Source: Bradysia coprophila (Eukaryota > Arthropoda > Insecta > Diptera > Sciaridae). Taken from it: 64,000 nt of DNA. Positions within the stretch are counted from its first letter, which is position 1. Every line of letters begins with the position of its first letter. The notes below the pieces were generated by a model. That model searched no databases and was not told the DNA's origin. It saw nothing but the letters and a program-made list of their open reading frames with translations. The position numbers and the translations under genes are program-made. This document shows, piece after piece, positions 31,638 to 42,734 of the stretch. The stretch spans positions 3,376,799-3,440,798 of the forward strand of contig NW_023503496.1 in NCBI RefSeq assembly GCF_014529535.1. Direction: 5' to 3'.

Positions 31638-33275
31638 ATGAAGATCGACCAATTACCGGTGGAAATGTTAATGAAAATCTTCAACTTTCTGCCAACGTAC
31701 GGTGAAGTATCATTAGTCAACCAGGTGTTCTATAGCATCGCGTGTGTAGTGAACGATTCAAAGATTTGCTTACGAATTGACAACCGAATGGACTCCGAAT
31801 TTCTGCGCAGCATTCGAAAATCGAAACGACAAATAACGAAAATGGAAATTGGATCCTACTGTTTTCCGGCCGAAGACCAGCGACCATACATTTCTGTGAT
31901 AAAACATTTTTCATCGACCATCAAACATTTGACTTATAGAGACGCCCTGGACGAGTCCACGTGCCTGGAAATTTTGTCGCTGACTCCGAATATTGAACAT
32001 TTGGCCTTGCCGCAAGCTTGTAGCACACGGGAGTCATCGAAAAGACGACGCTACAACGACGACTTAAGCTTAACGAAGCTGAAATCATTATCGATTGTCG
32101 GATGTTCCGCACCATTTCTTACTTTTTTCATGCACTTGCCGGTCGGAGGCCTAACAGAGTTGCAGGTAACTGATTTCAACTGGCATGCATTATTCACCTT
32201 TGCACTCAGTCGTCAATTGAACATCAAGAAATTGAAGTTTGGATGGGTTCTGAAGGATGAGAATGATTTTTTTGAATTCGATGACTTGCCCACGGACGTT
32301 TTTAGCAAACTGAAATTAGAATCCATGGAAATGACCGGGTCTACACTCAGCAGGGTCGTGGTAGCATCGATTTTATCGAAACAACCAAAATTGAAATCTC
32401 TAATTTTATCGGATGCACGGATGGTTTCTCGAACACCGGTCAACGACCGAGTCATGGATGCCGTAGCGGAACTCTCGGAGTTGGAAACACTCGAAATGGA
32501 TGTCAGTGATACACCCGACGAATCTTTCGTAAAGATTCGTCGCCTGAAAAAACTGAAAGATTTGACGCTACGCTGTGGCATTACCGATTGTAAGGCCAAG
32601 TTAAAAGCACTCGCTGAGTCGGACAACAGGTCCATAATTAATCTGACCATTAGGGGACACTGTAGAAGGTCTGTTGATCTGATAGGCCCATTAGCGAAAT
32701 CTGCACCGAATTTGAAGATCATGCGGATATTACCCAATGGCTATGTGGAAAAAGAGGAATTGAATGAGATGTTGTCTCGTTTCAATTTCGTTGAAATTTT
32801 GGAAATTGAGACCTATAGCAGACCATCGATCGTTTGCAGTGACTATTACAATCCAAAGCTGGAAGAAATTAAATTCTTCACCTATGCCCCCTTCTACAAA
32901 GAGTGGTTGCCCAAATTAGTTGCTGCCTATCCGAACCTTAAGAAACTGAAACTGATTTTCAAATCGAATTCACTATTTACCCAACCATTTCATTTGTCCG
33001 TCGAACCAATTTTACACGGTTTCGCCAAGTTGGAATCGCTGACATTGCGAGCGGATCAGCTGGTCGTAGATGATTGGGACAACTTACAGCATCTCCGGAA
33101 TAATTTGAAATTCGTATCATTGGGACGGCTGCACAAAATTTCGTCAACCAATTTGCTCAAGGCGAAACTTCGAACAACTTTTGGCGTAGTGAAGGTAAAC
33201 GATTCAGAATGTTTGAAATTGGCGCTTGATCGGTACACAATGAACAGTGAGAATGATGAGTACCCGTATCGTTAG
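31638..33275 (+). CDS. F-box protein with leucine-rich repeats
   Basis: Probable substrate-recognition subunit of an SCF (Skp1-cullin-F-box) ubiquitin ligase. The single open frame encodes 545 residues. Residues about 4-45 (DQLPVEMLMKIFNFLPTYGE, then SLVNQVFYSIA) fit the F-box that binds Skp1. The rest has irregular LRR strands such as LKSLSIVGC, LKSLILSDA, LETLEMDVS, LKDLTLRCG and LESLTLRADQ. There is no signal peptide or membrane segment, so it is intracellular. The ATG follows GAAACC, a good context. No intron is needed. AATAAA lies 59 bp after the stop. Insect genomes carry many such fast-evolving F-box/LRR genes, so I cannot name an ortholog or a target. Confidence 0.88.
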   Translation: MKIDQLPVEMLMKIFNFLPTYGEVSLVNQVFYSIACVVNDSKICLRIDNRMDSEFLRSIRKSKRQITKMEIGSYCFPAEDQRPYISVIKHFSSTIKHLTYRDALDESTCLEILSLTPNIEHLALPQACSTRESSKRRRYNDDLSLTKLKSLSIVGCSAPFLTFFMHLPVGGLTELQVTDFNWHALFTFALSRQLNIKKLKFGWVLKDENDFFEFDDLPTDVFSKLKLESMEMTGSTLSRVVVASILSKQPKLKSLILSDARMVSRTPVNDRVMDAVAELSELETLEMDVSDTPDESFVKIRRLKKLKDLTLRCGITDCKAKLKALAESDNRSIINLTIRGHCRRSVDLIGPLAKSAPNLKIMRILPNGYVEKEELNEMLSRFNFVEILEIETYSRPSIVCSDYYNPKLEEIKFFTYAPFYKEWLPKLVAAYPNLKKLKLIFKSNSLFTQPFHLSVEPILHGFAKLESLTLRADQLVVDDWDNLQHLRNNLKFVSLGRLHKISSTNLLKAKLRTTFGVVKVNDSECLKLALDRYTMNSENDEYPYR

Positions 33276-33333
33276 CTGCAATGCCTTAATTCTAAGCAAC
33301 ACATAAAGATTGTGGGAATAACAACCGAGTCGA

Positions 33334-33339
33334 AATAAA
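33334..33339 (+). terminator. Polyadenylation signal AATAAA of the F-box gene
   Basis: Canonical hexamer 59 bp downstream of the TAG stop. Confidence 0.6.
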
Positions 33340-33459
33340 TAATTTGTAAGTTGAGCCGTTGGTTCTTGTTGTTTAAAATGTTTTTTTTAATCTTAACAGA
33401 TTCATCTGTTGAAATTGTAAGTCTAAGTCTTAGTCGGTGAGAACAACACAAGGTCCCTT

Positions 33460-33552
33460 GTAATGACAAAGCTCCTTCTAGTGACAAAGGTCCATGTAGG
33501 GACAAAGCTGCTCGTAGTGACAAAGCTCCATGTAGTGACACAGCTCCTTGAG
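33460..33552 (+). repeat. 18 bp tandem repeat
   Basis: Five degenerate copies of TAGTGACAAAGCTCCATG. The 18 bp length keeps a frame, giving an ALSLHG-type peptide on the minus strand, which I regard as an artefact. Confidence 0.85.
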
Positions 33553-33767
33553 AAAGAGTAACCCACCCAACAAATATTGTTACATTTCAACTAAAGGATG
33601 CATATGATGCTAAGAACTGATGTTAAGCTAACATACTCTAACTACATATAGCAACGCAAAGGACGCCTAATTCAATTTTTTCATTTGTTTTTCTTTTAAT
33701 CTTGACAGAAGAACAAAAGAAACATTTGAATTAGGTCACTTCCGTGTTACTATGTGTACCCAATCGA
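33553..33767. other. gene-free stretch
   Basis: Short spacer with no recognised feature. Confidence 0.35.
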
Positions 33768-33799
33768 AAGTATATAAATACTGAAGGTAACGCCAACTC
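33768..33799 (+). repeat. Family A terminus
   Basis: GAAAGTATATAAATACTGAA followed by GGTAACGCC. Its partner end is uncertain; a hairpin element is inserted about 50 bp inside it. Confidence 0.6.
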
Positions 33800-33846
33800 T
33801 CGACGGATCAGAGTAAAGTAAAACAATTGCACTGAAAAGGTGTTGT

Positions 33847-33947
33847 GGAATTTCGCGCCGCGTCATTCCCAATAACCCACAAAGTGACATTTTCCTTATA
33901 CAATTGTCAATTTGTCAATTATTGTGAATGACGCGGCGCGAAATTCC
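33847..33947. repeat. Hairpin MITE with GC-rich arms
   Basis: GGAATTTCGCGCCGCGTCAT followed by TC is perfectly inverted at 33926-33947. The CpG-rich stem is conspicuous in this AT-rich region. Confidence 0.92.
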
Positions 33948-34262
33948 TAGCAGCCACTGAAAAATCGACGACATGAGAAACGACCAATTTCTGAAAAAGA
34001 AACTCACCTAACTGATGAATCCACCTTTTATTCAGAAAGTCGTCAATTCTTCCCGCTTTTTTATCAGTTCATCAGCGTATGAGTTCATTTCCATACATTA
34101 GGTGACTTATTTGACACTTCAAAAATGTACCGCTACTGTCTGGTTCATTTTACTCTGCCGTGTTTGGATCCCGACTTTCAGATGAATTCGTTTTTGTAAT
34201 GTTGTCATCATCAAAGTATATATAAACTTCAGAGAGATGCTAATATGACGACTGGGACGTTT

Positions 34263-34482
34263 CGACCAAAGTATATAAACACTGAAGGTAATGCGTATGT
34301 TGTCTAACTTAGACTTGTGCAACATGACGGCCGTAAATCTTTCCAATTCACCACTAGATGCAACTTGACGCAAACGAACTCAATACGTGTGCAACATGAC
34401 GGAGCTAAAATTCACCTGAAAGTTTGGATCCGCGTGTAACTGTGGATTTGCATTACCTTCAGTGTTTATATACTTTGCAAAA
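34263..34482. repeat. Family A MITE, compact reference copy
   Basis: CCAAAGTATATAAACACTGA then AGGTAATGCG on the left. GCATTACCTTCAGTGTTTAT then ATACTTTG on the right. Near-perfect terminal repeats of about 28 bp. Interior AAATTCACCTGAAAG and GATGCAACTTGACGCAAAC are shared with other copies. Confidence 0.85.
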
Positions 34483-34487
34483 ACTCA

Positions 34488-34640
34488 CGGAACTCCAGTT
34501 TCGGGTAAATATAAATTTTTATAACGTTGTCCACAAGTCAAATTCAATTTGTTAGATTGCAGCACATGTCAACACTCAATGCTAACCAACACAGTTCCAA
34601 CAACATTATTACGCTAAACGTCACAGATGCAACTTAACCA
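34488..34640 (+). repeat. Dispersed repeat, mate at 37358-37480
   Basis: AAAACTCACGGAACT, CAGTTCCAACAA, AACGTCACAGATGCAACTTA and ATTCACCCGAAA occur in order in both places. Confidence 0.65.
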
Positions 34641-34754
34641 ATCTCATATTCACCCGAAACTTGGCTTGCTTAAAGGTTGTGATCCGCAAAGCGTTCACCT
34701 GAAAGACGGGATCCGTAATTTATCTAATCCGCTTGGAGGTTTGAACTATCTTTA

Positions 34755-34879
34755 GTCAGAGAAATGATAACAGATGACGCTGCGCCGGTAGAGACGGATA
34801 GAATGAGTGTGACGGCACTTTTCCAGAGAAATAATAACAGCGGGCGTTGCTCAGCGCCATCTGTTATCAATTCTCTGGA
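34755..34879. repeat. Hairpin MITE
   Basis: GTCAGAGAAATGATAACAGA then TGACGCTG is inverted as CAGCGCCATCTGTTATCAAT then TCTCTGGAC. A further internal AGAGAAATAATAACAG block suggests a partial duplication. Confidence 0.75.
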
Positions 34880-34941
34880 CTTTTCATACAACGACTTTGC
34901 GTTTACATGAACATTGGTTGTATTTGTACCAACAAGCAAAA

Positions 34942-35374
34942 TAATTAATTTTCGACTCGACGGATCGAGGTCAAATGAAGTGTTATTCCTTTTATTCGGA
35001 TGTCAAAATTACTTAATTAGAAGTTTAATTCAAAAATTACACTTCAGTTCTATGTTGTTGTCTCGTTTTCGCTTATGTGATAAAATAGAGTACACACTTG
35101 TCACTATCAGTCTCGGCAAGCCTCGACTTCTTCGTGACAAGTGTGTAATATATATTTCCCCCGTGTGAAACTGAACGCAAGATAATTTTTTCCTGATTGA
35201 CGATTATTATAAAAGATGTATGAAAATCGTCGCAAAATTTTTCAAATTTCATACGATGATAATTCGGTCAATATGGGTCCAATTTGTGAAAAAATTTCGT
35301 TACGTTCAGCTTAACATGAAGGAAAAAAGAATTCCACACTGTTTGGCTTGAATCCGTCGAGTCGAAAATTAAAT
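34942..35374. repeat. Element with 23 bp terminal inverted repeats
   Basis: AATTAATTTTCGACTCGACG then GAT on the left; ATCCGTCGAGTCGAAAATTA then AAT on the right. Inside are ACACACTTGTCAC / GTGACAAGTGTGT (35092-35146) and a second inverted pair near 35170-35310. About 430 bp, non-coding. Confidence 0.8.
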
Positions 35375-35675
35375 ATTTTTTATTCTTTCATACATGATGA
35401 CATAACCACATTTTTTTGACAGGTGGTGCCATGGGTTGGCGTGTAGAGGTGCCACATTTTTTCATACATTTTTTGTCATTACAGAACAAATGTCACCATG
35501 TGAAGTTGGTTCACATGAAAATAAGCGCAGTGACAGCAGTAATTTTATGACAGAATGTACTATGCGAAAACTCTATTACATTTCTTCTCAGTTTCTAAAC
35601 ATCATTCTCCATGGGTTTCAATTTTTTTTTAAGCAGCAACGCCCTCTGTTAAACATGAAAAACATGAATTATAGA

Positions 35676-35803
35676 GTGTTTAAGTGAGAGAGATGGCGAA
35701 ATGACAACCTATTGTTCCATCTCGGGGTCTGCTGTCAGATTCTTTTGTATTATCGATGACAGCAGACCCCGAGTTGATTTTCCATCTCGCTCTACTTAAA
35801 CAC
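35676..35803. repeat. Hairpin MITE
   Basis: GTGTTTAAGTGAGAGAGATG and CTCGGGGTCTGCTGTCA are inverted as TGACAGCAGACCCCGAG and CATCTCGCTCTACTTAAACA then C. Confidence 0.88.
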
Positions 35804-36854
35804 CGTATAGGTCTTCCTTCGCGTCGCTATAACATACAATTTTCCCTGTTCTGATGACAACTTCACTCGGCACTCATCTCACATTACCAAGATTTGCTTC
35901 GTTTGTTTAACTCCATCGCAATTATGCATAACGTGTTGAACTTTCTTTTACAAAGCAGTTTGTATCCCACAAAATGATCGGGTCAAATGAAATTGTGAGT
36001 GGTAGTTGCAGAGTCACGTCATATTCAACAACATTATGTGAGTCACACCACTCATATATAGCAATTAGAGCACACAACGATCTTGTTATTTGCATTAAAT
36101 TATCAATTTTTCATTGCAAAACAACTAAAAACCAGCAACAGTTACAGATAGAGAAATTTGAATTTGTTTCTGCAAACTTCTAATGATTCCAACAAAACTT
36201 GTTTCGTTCGCATCGAAGAAAAGCATAATCGAAACGTCCAATTTCACTGCAAAATCTCATTAAACCAATCTTTCCAACAAGAATCAAGTTCAGGTTTGCA
36301 AATTTCGCATAGGTGATATAAATAACGAGTAGAGCCGTTGGACGTACATACCGTACATTTTACATATTTATACGTGATGTATGCTGCATTCAGCTATTTT
36401 GCTTATCGTTTTATACGAACGACGATATAATTCCTTTCGTTTTTCACGCAAATATTTTGTTCATTATGCGTTCATTTGGTTATGCGTTCAATAATAAATC
36501 GATGAAATTGACGAATAAAAATAAAATTGATGAATGAAATAACCGCAACTAATCGTCCAAGCATAATACCTTCCATTAAACTATTATAAACGTCTGTTAA
36601 CAACTGTAATTTATCGGAGGAACTTTTCAACCATAATTGATATGAAGTCATTTCGATTTTATAATAATAAATGAAGAAAACAACAGCGGTTTTATACCAT
36701 CAAAACGTTGTGTTTGATTTTCCTGTTCCACGTTATTTTTACCGTTTCGCTGTTCAACTAATTAACTACCTACGCGAACTGTTATGGTAAAGGAAAACCT
36801 TCCTAACAATAAGATCCGATGAATTTTCGCTTATGAATTTGTTGCTGCCGCCCT
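35804..36854. other. gene-free stretch
   Basis: AT-rich with no credible gene or matched repeat. Confidence 0.35.
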
Positions 36855-36915
36855 CGGATACTTTTTCTCATCTGGATACGAGATATCACTTTACTTCCCT
36901 CGCATAGTAATGTAC
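36855..36915 (-). repeat. Dispersed repeat, mate at 5945-6030
   Basis: GCCCTCGGATAC, CTCATCTGGATACGAGATAT and CATAGTAATGTACTATTG, the reverse complement of the 5945-6030 blocks. Confidence 0.6.
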
Positions 36916-37029
36916 TATTGTCGTATGAGCGGTTTCGTCAGCATCTGCCACTTGTGACGCATTTTTTTTGTAAAACTTTCGTTGTAAAATCTCATCGGTA
37001 AACTTCTCGTTGACATATTTTCTTGTTAA

Positions 37030-37096
37030 AATTGAGTCTGTTCAACAAAATGTGTCTATTTGTCAAAATGTGTGTGTCACCCGCCTTCGTGGGTGT
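37030..37096 (+). repeat. MITE, family C, fragment
   Basis: GTCTATTTGTCAAAATGTGT then GTGTCACCCGCCTTCGTG matches 15918-15958. Confidence 0.65.
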
Positions 37097-37315
37097 CCTA
37101 TTATGCTGTGTTTTTCTTTAAAATACGATTTCCCCTCCAAGCTCAACATGGAAAGCACAGTATCATTGTCGGCAACAGCAATTCAAAATTGACAATGTGT
37201 TTCCAGCTGTCAACTCGAGGCTAGTTTCTGACGTTTATAATTATCGACAAATTAAATTTATCATTTTGTTGTTGAACGCTGTCGGGAGTACATCTGTCTT
37301 TTTGGTTAGTGCAAA

Positions 37316-37982
37316 AGCGAAGCATATAAACAACCGAAGGCAAAGAAAATCTACAAAAACTCACGGAACTAACGCAGTTCCAACAAAAGTATCTGAACAT
37401 TCAGTATGTACTTTGGTGACAACAACATTTTTAGGGCAAACGTCACGGATGCAACATAACAAATCTTTTATTCACCCGAAAATAGGTCCCGTAAAGTTTT
37501 TAGTTTGTGATGCTTCAGAGGATAGCACAAACGAGGCACTGAAAACGTATTTTGGTCCTAGTTTTCACAGGGGATTTCATTTCGGAAATTGTTCACTTTT
37601 ATGCTGCGAGGACACAATAGATTTTTTCTATTTCGCTAGATTTTCGTGTTCACTTTTGCAATATGGGATGCCGCGGGGGCAAAGTTGTTCGAAATGTTTT
37701 CGAAATTCTTTAAATGTTTATTTAAAAGCGAAAAAAAGGCTGCAAGACGCAACCAGTAAAAACGATCTTTTCGAAATTCGAACTGGAACACTCTAGCAAC
37801 AGAGATATGCTAAGATGAAGGCTGGGACGCCGTTTCGACACTCTGTCTAGCAATCGCAATTTTCGATAGAGAAATTTCTATAACTTGAGATTTGACAGTT
37901 GCGACAATTTCGTCATGAAAACAAGGACTAAAACACGCCTCGTTGGTTTTCAGGCGATTGCATTACCTTTAGTGTTAATACA
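37316..37982. repeat. Probable family A element, diverged
   Basis: The left GAAGCATATAAACAACCGAA then GGCAAAG and right GCATTACCTTTAGTGTTAAT resemble family A ends. The interior at 37358-37480 matches 34488-34640. A 199-codon open frame crosses it, but most of it is this repeat sequence. Confidence 0.5.
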
Positions 37983-38650
37983 AGGTATAAGGTTTACATA
38001 CAATCGTGTGAAAGGTGAGGTACTACCTACTGTCATACCATATATTCGGTAGCACCAAATTCAGCTACACACTTGTTTACAGCACCACACTTTTGTAGTA
38101 TTCCGCAGTAAAAATTGAGTGTCTGCATTCGCTTTTAATCGTCAATGGTTTTCTGGAGATGTCTGCGCGGAGCTAGCAGTAGTTTTCTGGAGAATCCAGT
38201 GCGTATGAGGTGGAAATTTTGCCAGAAAATGTAAGTGCCATCTTGCAGAATTTTCAGCCCGTGTGGAAAAATGTTCGAGAATTTCATTGCGCGCCACCAA
38301 ATGAGACGCTACACTCAGGCCGAAAAGATGGTCAATTTTGAATTTTCTGTCATTAACCGTCAGCGACAAAAAAACTCACCAAACAAGCCTTATTATCGTT
38401 AAATTTGATATAACGCTGTATCATCGTTCCCGTGACCTCCAGCAACTTACCACCTTGCGGTACACACATATCCTGAATGAAACATTCTTTGTTCTTCTGT
38501 TCATCAGCTTTAATTTCAAGTTTTCTATTTTGTTGTTTTTGATTGAGTGAAAGCTTTTCGAACACGTTCAACTAAAGATAGAAGCTTTTTGATGTGTGTA
38601 GCGTAGATGTTACATTAATGAAAATTCAAAAACTGACCGAAGTTCTCTCG
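37983..38650. other. gene-free stretch
   Basis: Short overlapping chance frames on both strands. No homology recognised. Confidence 0.35.
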
Positions 38651-38656
38651 TTTAAT
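38651..38656 (-). terminator. Possible polyadenylation signal ATTAAA of the LRR gene
   Basis: ATTAAA on the minus strand about 45 bp beyond the TAA stop. Confidence 0.35.
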
Positions 38657-38699
38657 TGATCAATAATTAAGGGCTCCCTTGCGGACTAGTCAATTCTGC

Positions 38700-40673
38700 T
38701 TAACGCCTACTCTTAAAACATGGCTCCAACATGCCTAGGAGTCCGTCTAGACTAAATTGAATTTCGTTCAGATTAAAAGTGGCACACTGATTCGCAACGA
38801 AATAAAATGACTGCAGATCCGTCGCATCGTCAATAATTTCCTTGTCCATTGATTCGATGCGGTTGCGATCCAGGTGCAAAGATTGCAAATTTCCTAATAC
38901 ACCAAATTGATGCCGTCTCAAGGTGGTCAACGCATTGTCAGCTAACTGAATAATGTTAACAGTTGGCAATGGCACAAAAACTCCAACCGGAAGAGCCGTA
39001 AGTTTATTTTTGTTCATGTAGAGGCGCTGCAAATTTTCCAATCCGGAAAACGAGTTAGGGTTGACTTGACGGATATTCGAATCAGCGATTGACAATTCGC
39101 TCAGATTAGCCAAGCCAAGAAAGCAATCGTTGCGTAGTATTTCGATCGGATTATTGTCGATTTCGAGACGTTTCAACTGCCCAAGATTCGCAAATGAATT
39201 CGGTTCCATTGTGTAGATGTTATTATTGTTCAAGGTTAAAATTTGAAGACTCGACAATCCGGCGAACATACCCGACGATATTGCAGAGATTTGATTATAG
39301 GATAAGTGTAGCTGTTGTAGAATATACATCCCGGCGAACGCACCAATTTGTAGTTCAGTGATTCGGTTTCCCAGCAAATCTAAAACATCGAGGTCGAAGA
39401 GGACGGCAAACGCACCGACTGAAATTTGAGCAATCAAATTGTTGGACAGGTACAGTTTTTTGAGCTTGTACAGGCCGGTGAACATTCCCGGAGAAAGTGT
39501 AGTAAGCGAATTGGATGTAAGGTCTAACATCTGAAGATTTACAAGATTAGTGAACGCCCCCTCAGAAATTGTTCCGATTCGGTTTTCGTCCAAGTACAAA
39601 ACTTGTAAATTATTTACTCCGTAAAATGAGCCAAACGAAATTTCGCTGATGTCATTTCTGGACAACGTTACCTCATTCAGATTTGTCAGACCCCGAAAAA
39701 CACCAACCGGAAGTGCAGTGATTCGACATACCTTTAAAATCAAACTTTCAAGATTTTGCAGACCGTCAAAGCTACCGACGGCAATTTTTTCAATTTTGTT
39801 ATCCTGCAAATCTAGGCGTTGAAGACTTCGCAAACCAGCGAATGCTCCAGCAGTAAGTGTACTAATGTGATTGCCATTCAAAAGCAAACTTAAAAGATTT
39901 TGCAGGTTGCCGAAAATGCCAGCAGGGATGTTAATGATTTGATTGTTACTAATTTGTAGTTCCTGTAGATTTGGTAGTCCCACGAATGCGCCGTATGCAA
40001 TTGATGAGAGCTGATTTTGATTCAACTGCAACATTTGAAGGTTTTCTAGTCCAGCGAATGCGGCAAATGAAATCGAACCGATTCGATTGTCGTTCAAGTT
40101 CAAAATTCGGAGATTCCATAGACCAGCGCCACGAAACCATGAACCGATTTGATTGACGCTGGCATTGGTCAGATACAGTTCACGCAGATTTACCAGACTC
40201 TCGAACACATTTGCTGGCAGTGTACGAAGTGTATTGTCCGATAGATCGAGAAAAGTTAAATTCGCCAAAGTTGAGAAGGCATTCGCCGAAATTGAATTGA
40301 TCTTATCGTGCAACGTTAGCGAACTGATACGTGAACATTTACCGAATGCCCACTCGTCGATCACGGTCAATTCACCACCGCTTATATTCACCACTTCGAT
40401 GTTGGGGAATGTATAACAGACGATGCTGGGGAAGTTTGCACTATTTATGTCATCATTAAATTCCGTTCCGATGGAAAGAACGTCGTCATTTGTGCAGCTA
40501 TCAGCATGGGTTCCTCCAACCTCAGTAAAGTTGTTCAATGCATCCGGATTGTTGATGGATAGATCGCATGCGTATCTTGAGTTGCGGAAGGTGTACGAAC
40601 AGTTCACGAAAACTTCTTGTGCTGCAGCACTTGCACAGAAAAGCACACTGAATATTAGTAGAATTTGCATCAT
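38700..40673 (-). CDS. Secreted leucine-rich-repeat protein
   Basis: 657 residues in one exon. Residues 1-18 (MMQILLIFSVLFCASAAA) are a signal peptide with cleavage before QEV. A cysteine-bearing N-terminal part (to about residue 105) precedes about 21 typical 24-residue repeats of the form NLxxLxLxxNxIxxIxxGAFxGL, one after another to about residue 620. A short cap with two cysteines follows (NQCATF and EPCFKSRR). There is no membrane anchor, so it is extracellular, probably in haemolymph. Tandem 24-residue repeats with cysteine caps bind proteins or glycans in receptors and immune factors. Nothing here fixes the ligand, and I give no ortholog. A cluster of GATA sites lies 150-190 bp upstream. 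Confidence 0.92.
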   Translation of the reverse strand: MMQILLIFSVLFCASAAAQEVFVNCSYTFRNSRYACDLSINNPDALNNFTEVGGTHADSCTNDDVLSIGTEFNDDINSANFPSIVCYTFPNIEVVNISGGELTVIDEWAFGKCSRISSLTLHDKINSISANAFSTLANLTFLDLSDNTLRTLPANVFESLVNLRELYLTNASVNQIGSWFRGAGLWNLRILNLNDNRIGSISFAAFAGLENLQMLQLNQNQLSSIAYGAFVGLPNLQELQISNNQIINIPAGIFGNLQNLLSLLLNGNHISTLTAGAFAGLRSLQRLDLQDNKIEKIAVGSFDGLQNLESLILKVCRITALPVGVFRGLTNLNEVTLSRNDISEISFGSFYGVNNLQVLYLDENRIGTISEGAFTNLVNLQMLDLTSNSLTTLSPGMFTGLYKLKKLYLSNNLIAQISVGAFAVLFDLDVLDLLGNRITELQIGAFAGMYILQQLHLSYNQISAISSGMFAGLSSLQILTLNNNNIYTMEPNSFANLGQLKRLEIDNNPIEILRNDCFLGLANLSELSIADSNIRQVNPNSFSGLENLQRLYMNKNKLTALPVGVFVPLPTVNIIQLADNALTTLRRHQFGVLGNLQSLHLDRNRIESMDKEIIDDATDLQSFYFVANQCATFNLNEIQFSLDGLLGMLEPCFKSRR

Positions 40674-40823
40674 TCACGACTTGAACGATTGAAAATTTTA
40701 CACGCAAGAGAAGCCACTTATGGTTTTGAAATGTTGCTATCGAATGAGAAAACAACTTTGTGACTGAAACGGTGTTGCCTTTTTTTTACTTTGTTTAATA
40801 TAGTTATTTACTGATTGCACGAG

Positions 40824-40865
40824 AGATAACCACATTTATCTTCGCCACTTATCAGCAGATGATAG
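40824..40865 (-). promoter_or_regulatory. Cluster of four GATA motifs upstream of the LRR gene
   Basis: AGATAA (40824), TTATCT (40836), TTATCA (40849) and TGATAG (40860) fall within 42 bp, 150-190 bp upstream of the ATG of the minus-strand LRR gene. GATA factors drive fat-body, gut and immune genes in insects. The spacing of 11-13 bp is close to one helical turn. The function is inferred. Confidence 0.45.
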
Positions 40866-40955
40866 CTGCCGATTCAAGGGACTTTCAGGAAACAAACGTA
40901 CACTAAAAGTTTCATTAGTGGAATTGATATCGCAGTTCCATAAAAGTATTTCCTA

Positions 40956-41032
40956 CGACGCACTTCAAGCAAAAGTGTCAAATAGTGTGTGTCACACTGT
41001 CAAGTTTGAGTACTCCATTTAGAGTACCACTC
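40956..41032 (+). repeat. Family E fragment (ACGCACTTCAAGCAAAAGT)
   Basis: ACGCACTTCAAGCAAAAGTG at 40958, then GTCAAATAGTG. Same family as 45325 and 45746. Confidence 0.6.
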
Positions 41033-41329
41033 ATCCCTAATATGCGTTGATTTCCTACAACCACAAACTTACGTACGCAAAACAGATAAATAGAACGTAG
41101 ATTAGCTTTGTACACACTGACAATACAAGGCTACGATAAATCTTTTGTCTTAAACTTGTCGTAAGCACTTTACCCTGTAACGTACTCGTAACGTAATTTG
41201 ATTTTTTTAGGTAAATCTGATCCTAACCATATCACTATGAAGTTGCGCGTGTAACAGCAGAGTTTCTGCGATGAAACTTACTGCTGATTTAGATAGCTGT
41301 GTATAGTTAAAAAGAATTTATTTTGTTTT

Positions 41330-41432
41330 CAGCTCTTTTCGCATTGTCTTAATATGTCAAATATCAAAGAAAATTCGTAGCAAATGCAAGTTTGACATTT
41401 TAAGACAATGCGAAAAGAGCTGAAAACAAAAC
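41330..41432. repeat. Hairpin MITE
   Basis: TTTTGTTTTCAGCTCTTTTC then GCATTGTCTTAATATGTCAAA is inverted as TTTGACATTTTAAGACAATG then CGAAAAGAGCTGAAAACAAAA. Confidence 0.93.
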
Positions 41433-42734
41433 ACTTTTTTCGTTACAAAGCGACCCAAAAGAGACCCCAATACCGACCCCAAAAAAAAAATTTTACAACA
41501 TTTTTGGTAGTGGACTTGCGTCACGCCCGCTTACTAACGTGCGGGCATGATTTTACTTTTGTTATATAATGTCAAACTTGAACGAAAGAAAAATTTAAAA
41601 ACTGTCAAATTTTGCCAAAGTACAGTTGGGAATTCCAGATCATACGGACGGTTCTATTCGTTTCAAAGATTTTTTCTAAAAATACAATCTGAAATTAATT
41701 AATTTAATTAAAAAAGTTTAAGCGTTTAACGAGTATTATACCGTGGACCAGCTGGTAATCGGTCAAATGAGTTGGTATTTAACATGATTACAGCAGCCAG
41801 TGTGTACACGTAAATTTAACTTGACCGAACAAAAAACCAAGAGTCACCGTAACATTCATTTCGTTATGCGTTCAATAATAAAACGATTCTTATCGATTTG
41901 ATAGTAATACAAATTTAGTGGAAGCGATAAATCTAATCAACACTAGCCGAGAAAAGATTATCAGCCACAGATAATTTTCGATTCAAACTATATTACAAAG
42001 GAAGCTAATGCTTATAAAGCAATTAAATGAATCACGCGTGTAATGATTAGATAGTATCAAGCGTGTCGAAGACACCTTTTCCTTATCTATTGACATGACG
42101 GACCCCTTTTGGAATGCCAATATTGGATGCACCCAATGAACGTAACTAACATATGCACGATACACGTTGAATTACAAAATATATAAAACAAATGCTCACG
42201 CTGGCGCTGAATCGTATACATTGTGTATATAATGAACCTCTGACGCTTTTCAAAGCTTTCCTTACGTAGAAAGAAACTAATGACCGCGACATCTACTGAG
42301 TAACATTTTTAGGAACTACTGCATGGTAGAGGGCACGACCACATGTGTATAAAATTCTAACAATATTAATTTTCGTTACAAACAGCTACGTAAAGGCTAA
42401 TGTTTATTTAAACAAAGTGATATACATTCTGAGAAATATAGGTCCCTTCCAAGGTTATTTCAGCTGTCAAAACTAGTACTAGATGACTAGAGATATAACC
42501 AAACAATTATTGTTGACGAAATGTTCTCGAATTTGATATCATTATTAATGTTAAGTGAACGATTATATAAGTGAATAGCTCTCATCATTCGATCGTGGAC
42601 GAAACATCTAATTTTAATCACGTCGCGTCAGCAAATATGCCTGTAATGAACGACAAAATTGGTTACTAGTAAGAGAATTTCTGATTGATGGCGGAAGCTC
42701 ATTAAACAACGTCGGACCAGAATAAGGCAGACAT
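41433..42734. other. Mostly unassigned
   Basis: Contains GTGGACTTGCGTCACGCCCG then CTTACTAACGT at about 41510-41550, which recurs near 61295-61332, so it is a dispersed repeat. No gene seen. Confidence 0.4.

Noticed and set aside
32213..32737. 174-codon minus-strand frame
   Set aside because: Antisense shadow of the F-box/LRR gene, whose frame has clear domains.
37197..37796. A 199-codon plus-strand frame, long for this region
   Set aside because: Much of it is dispersed repeat sequence (37358-37480 matches 34488-34640) between family A-like ends, and the translation has no domain or signal.
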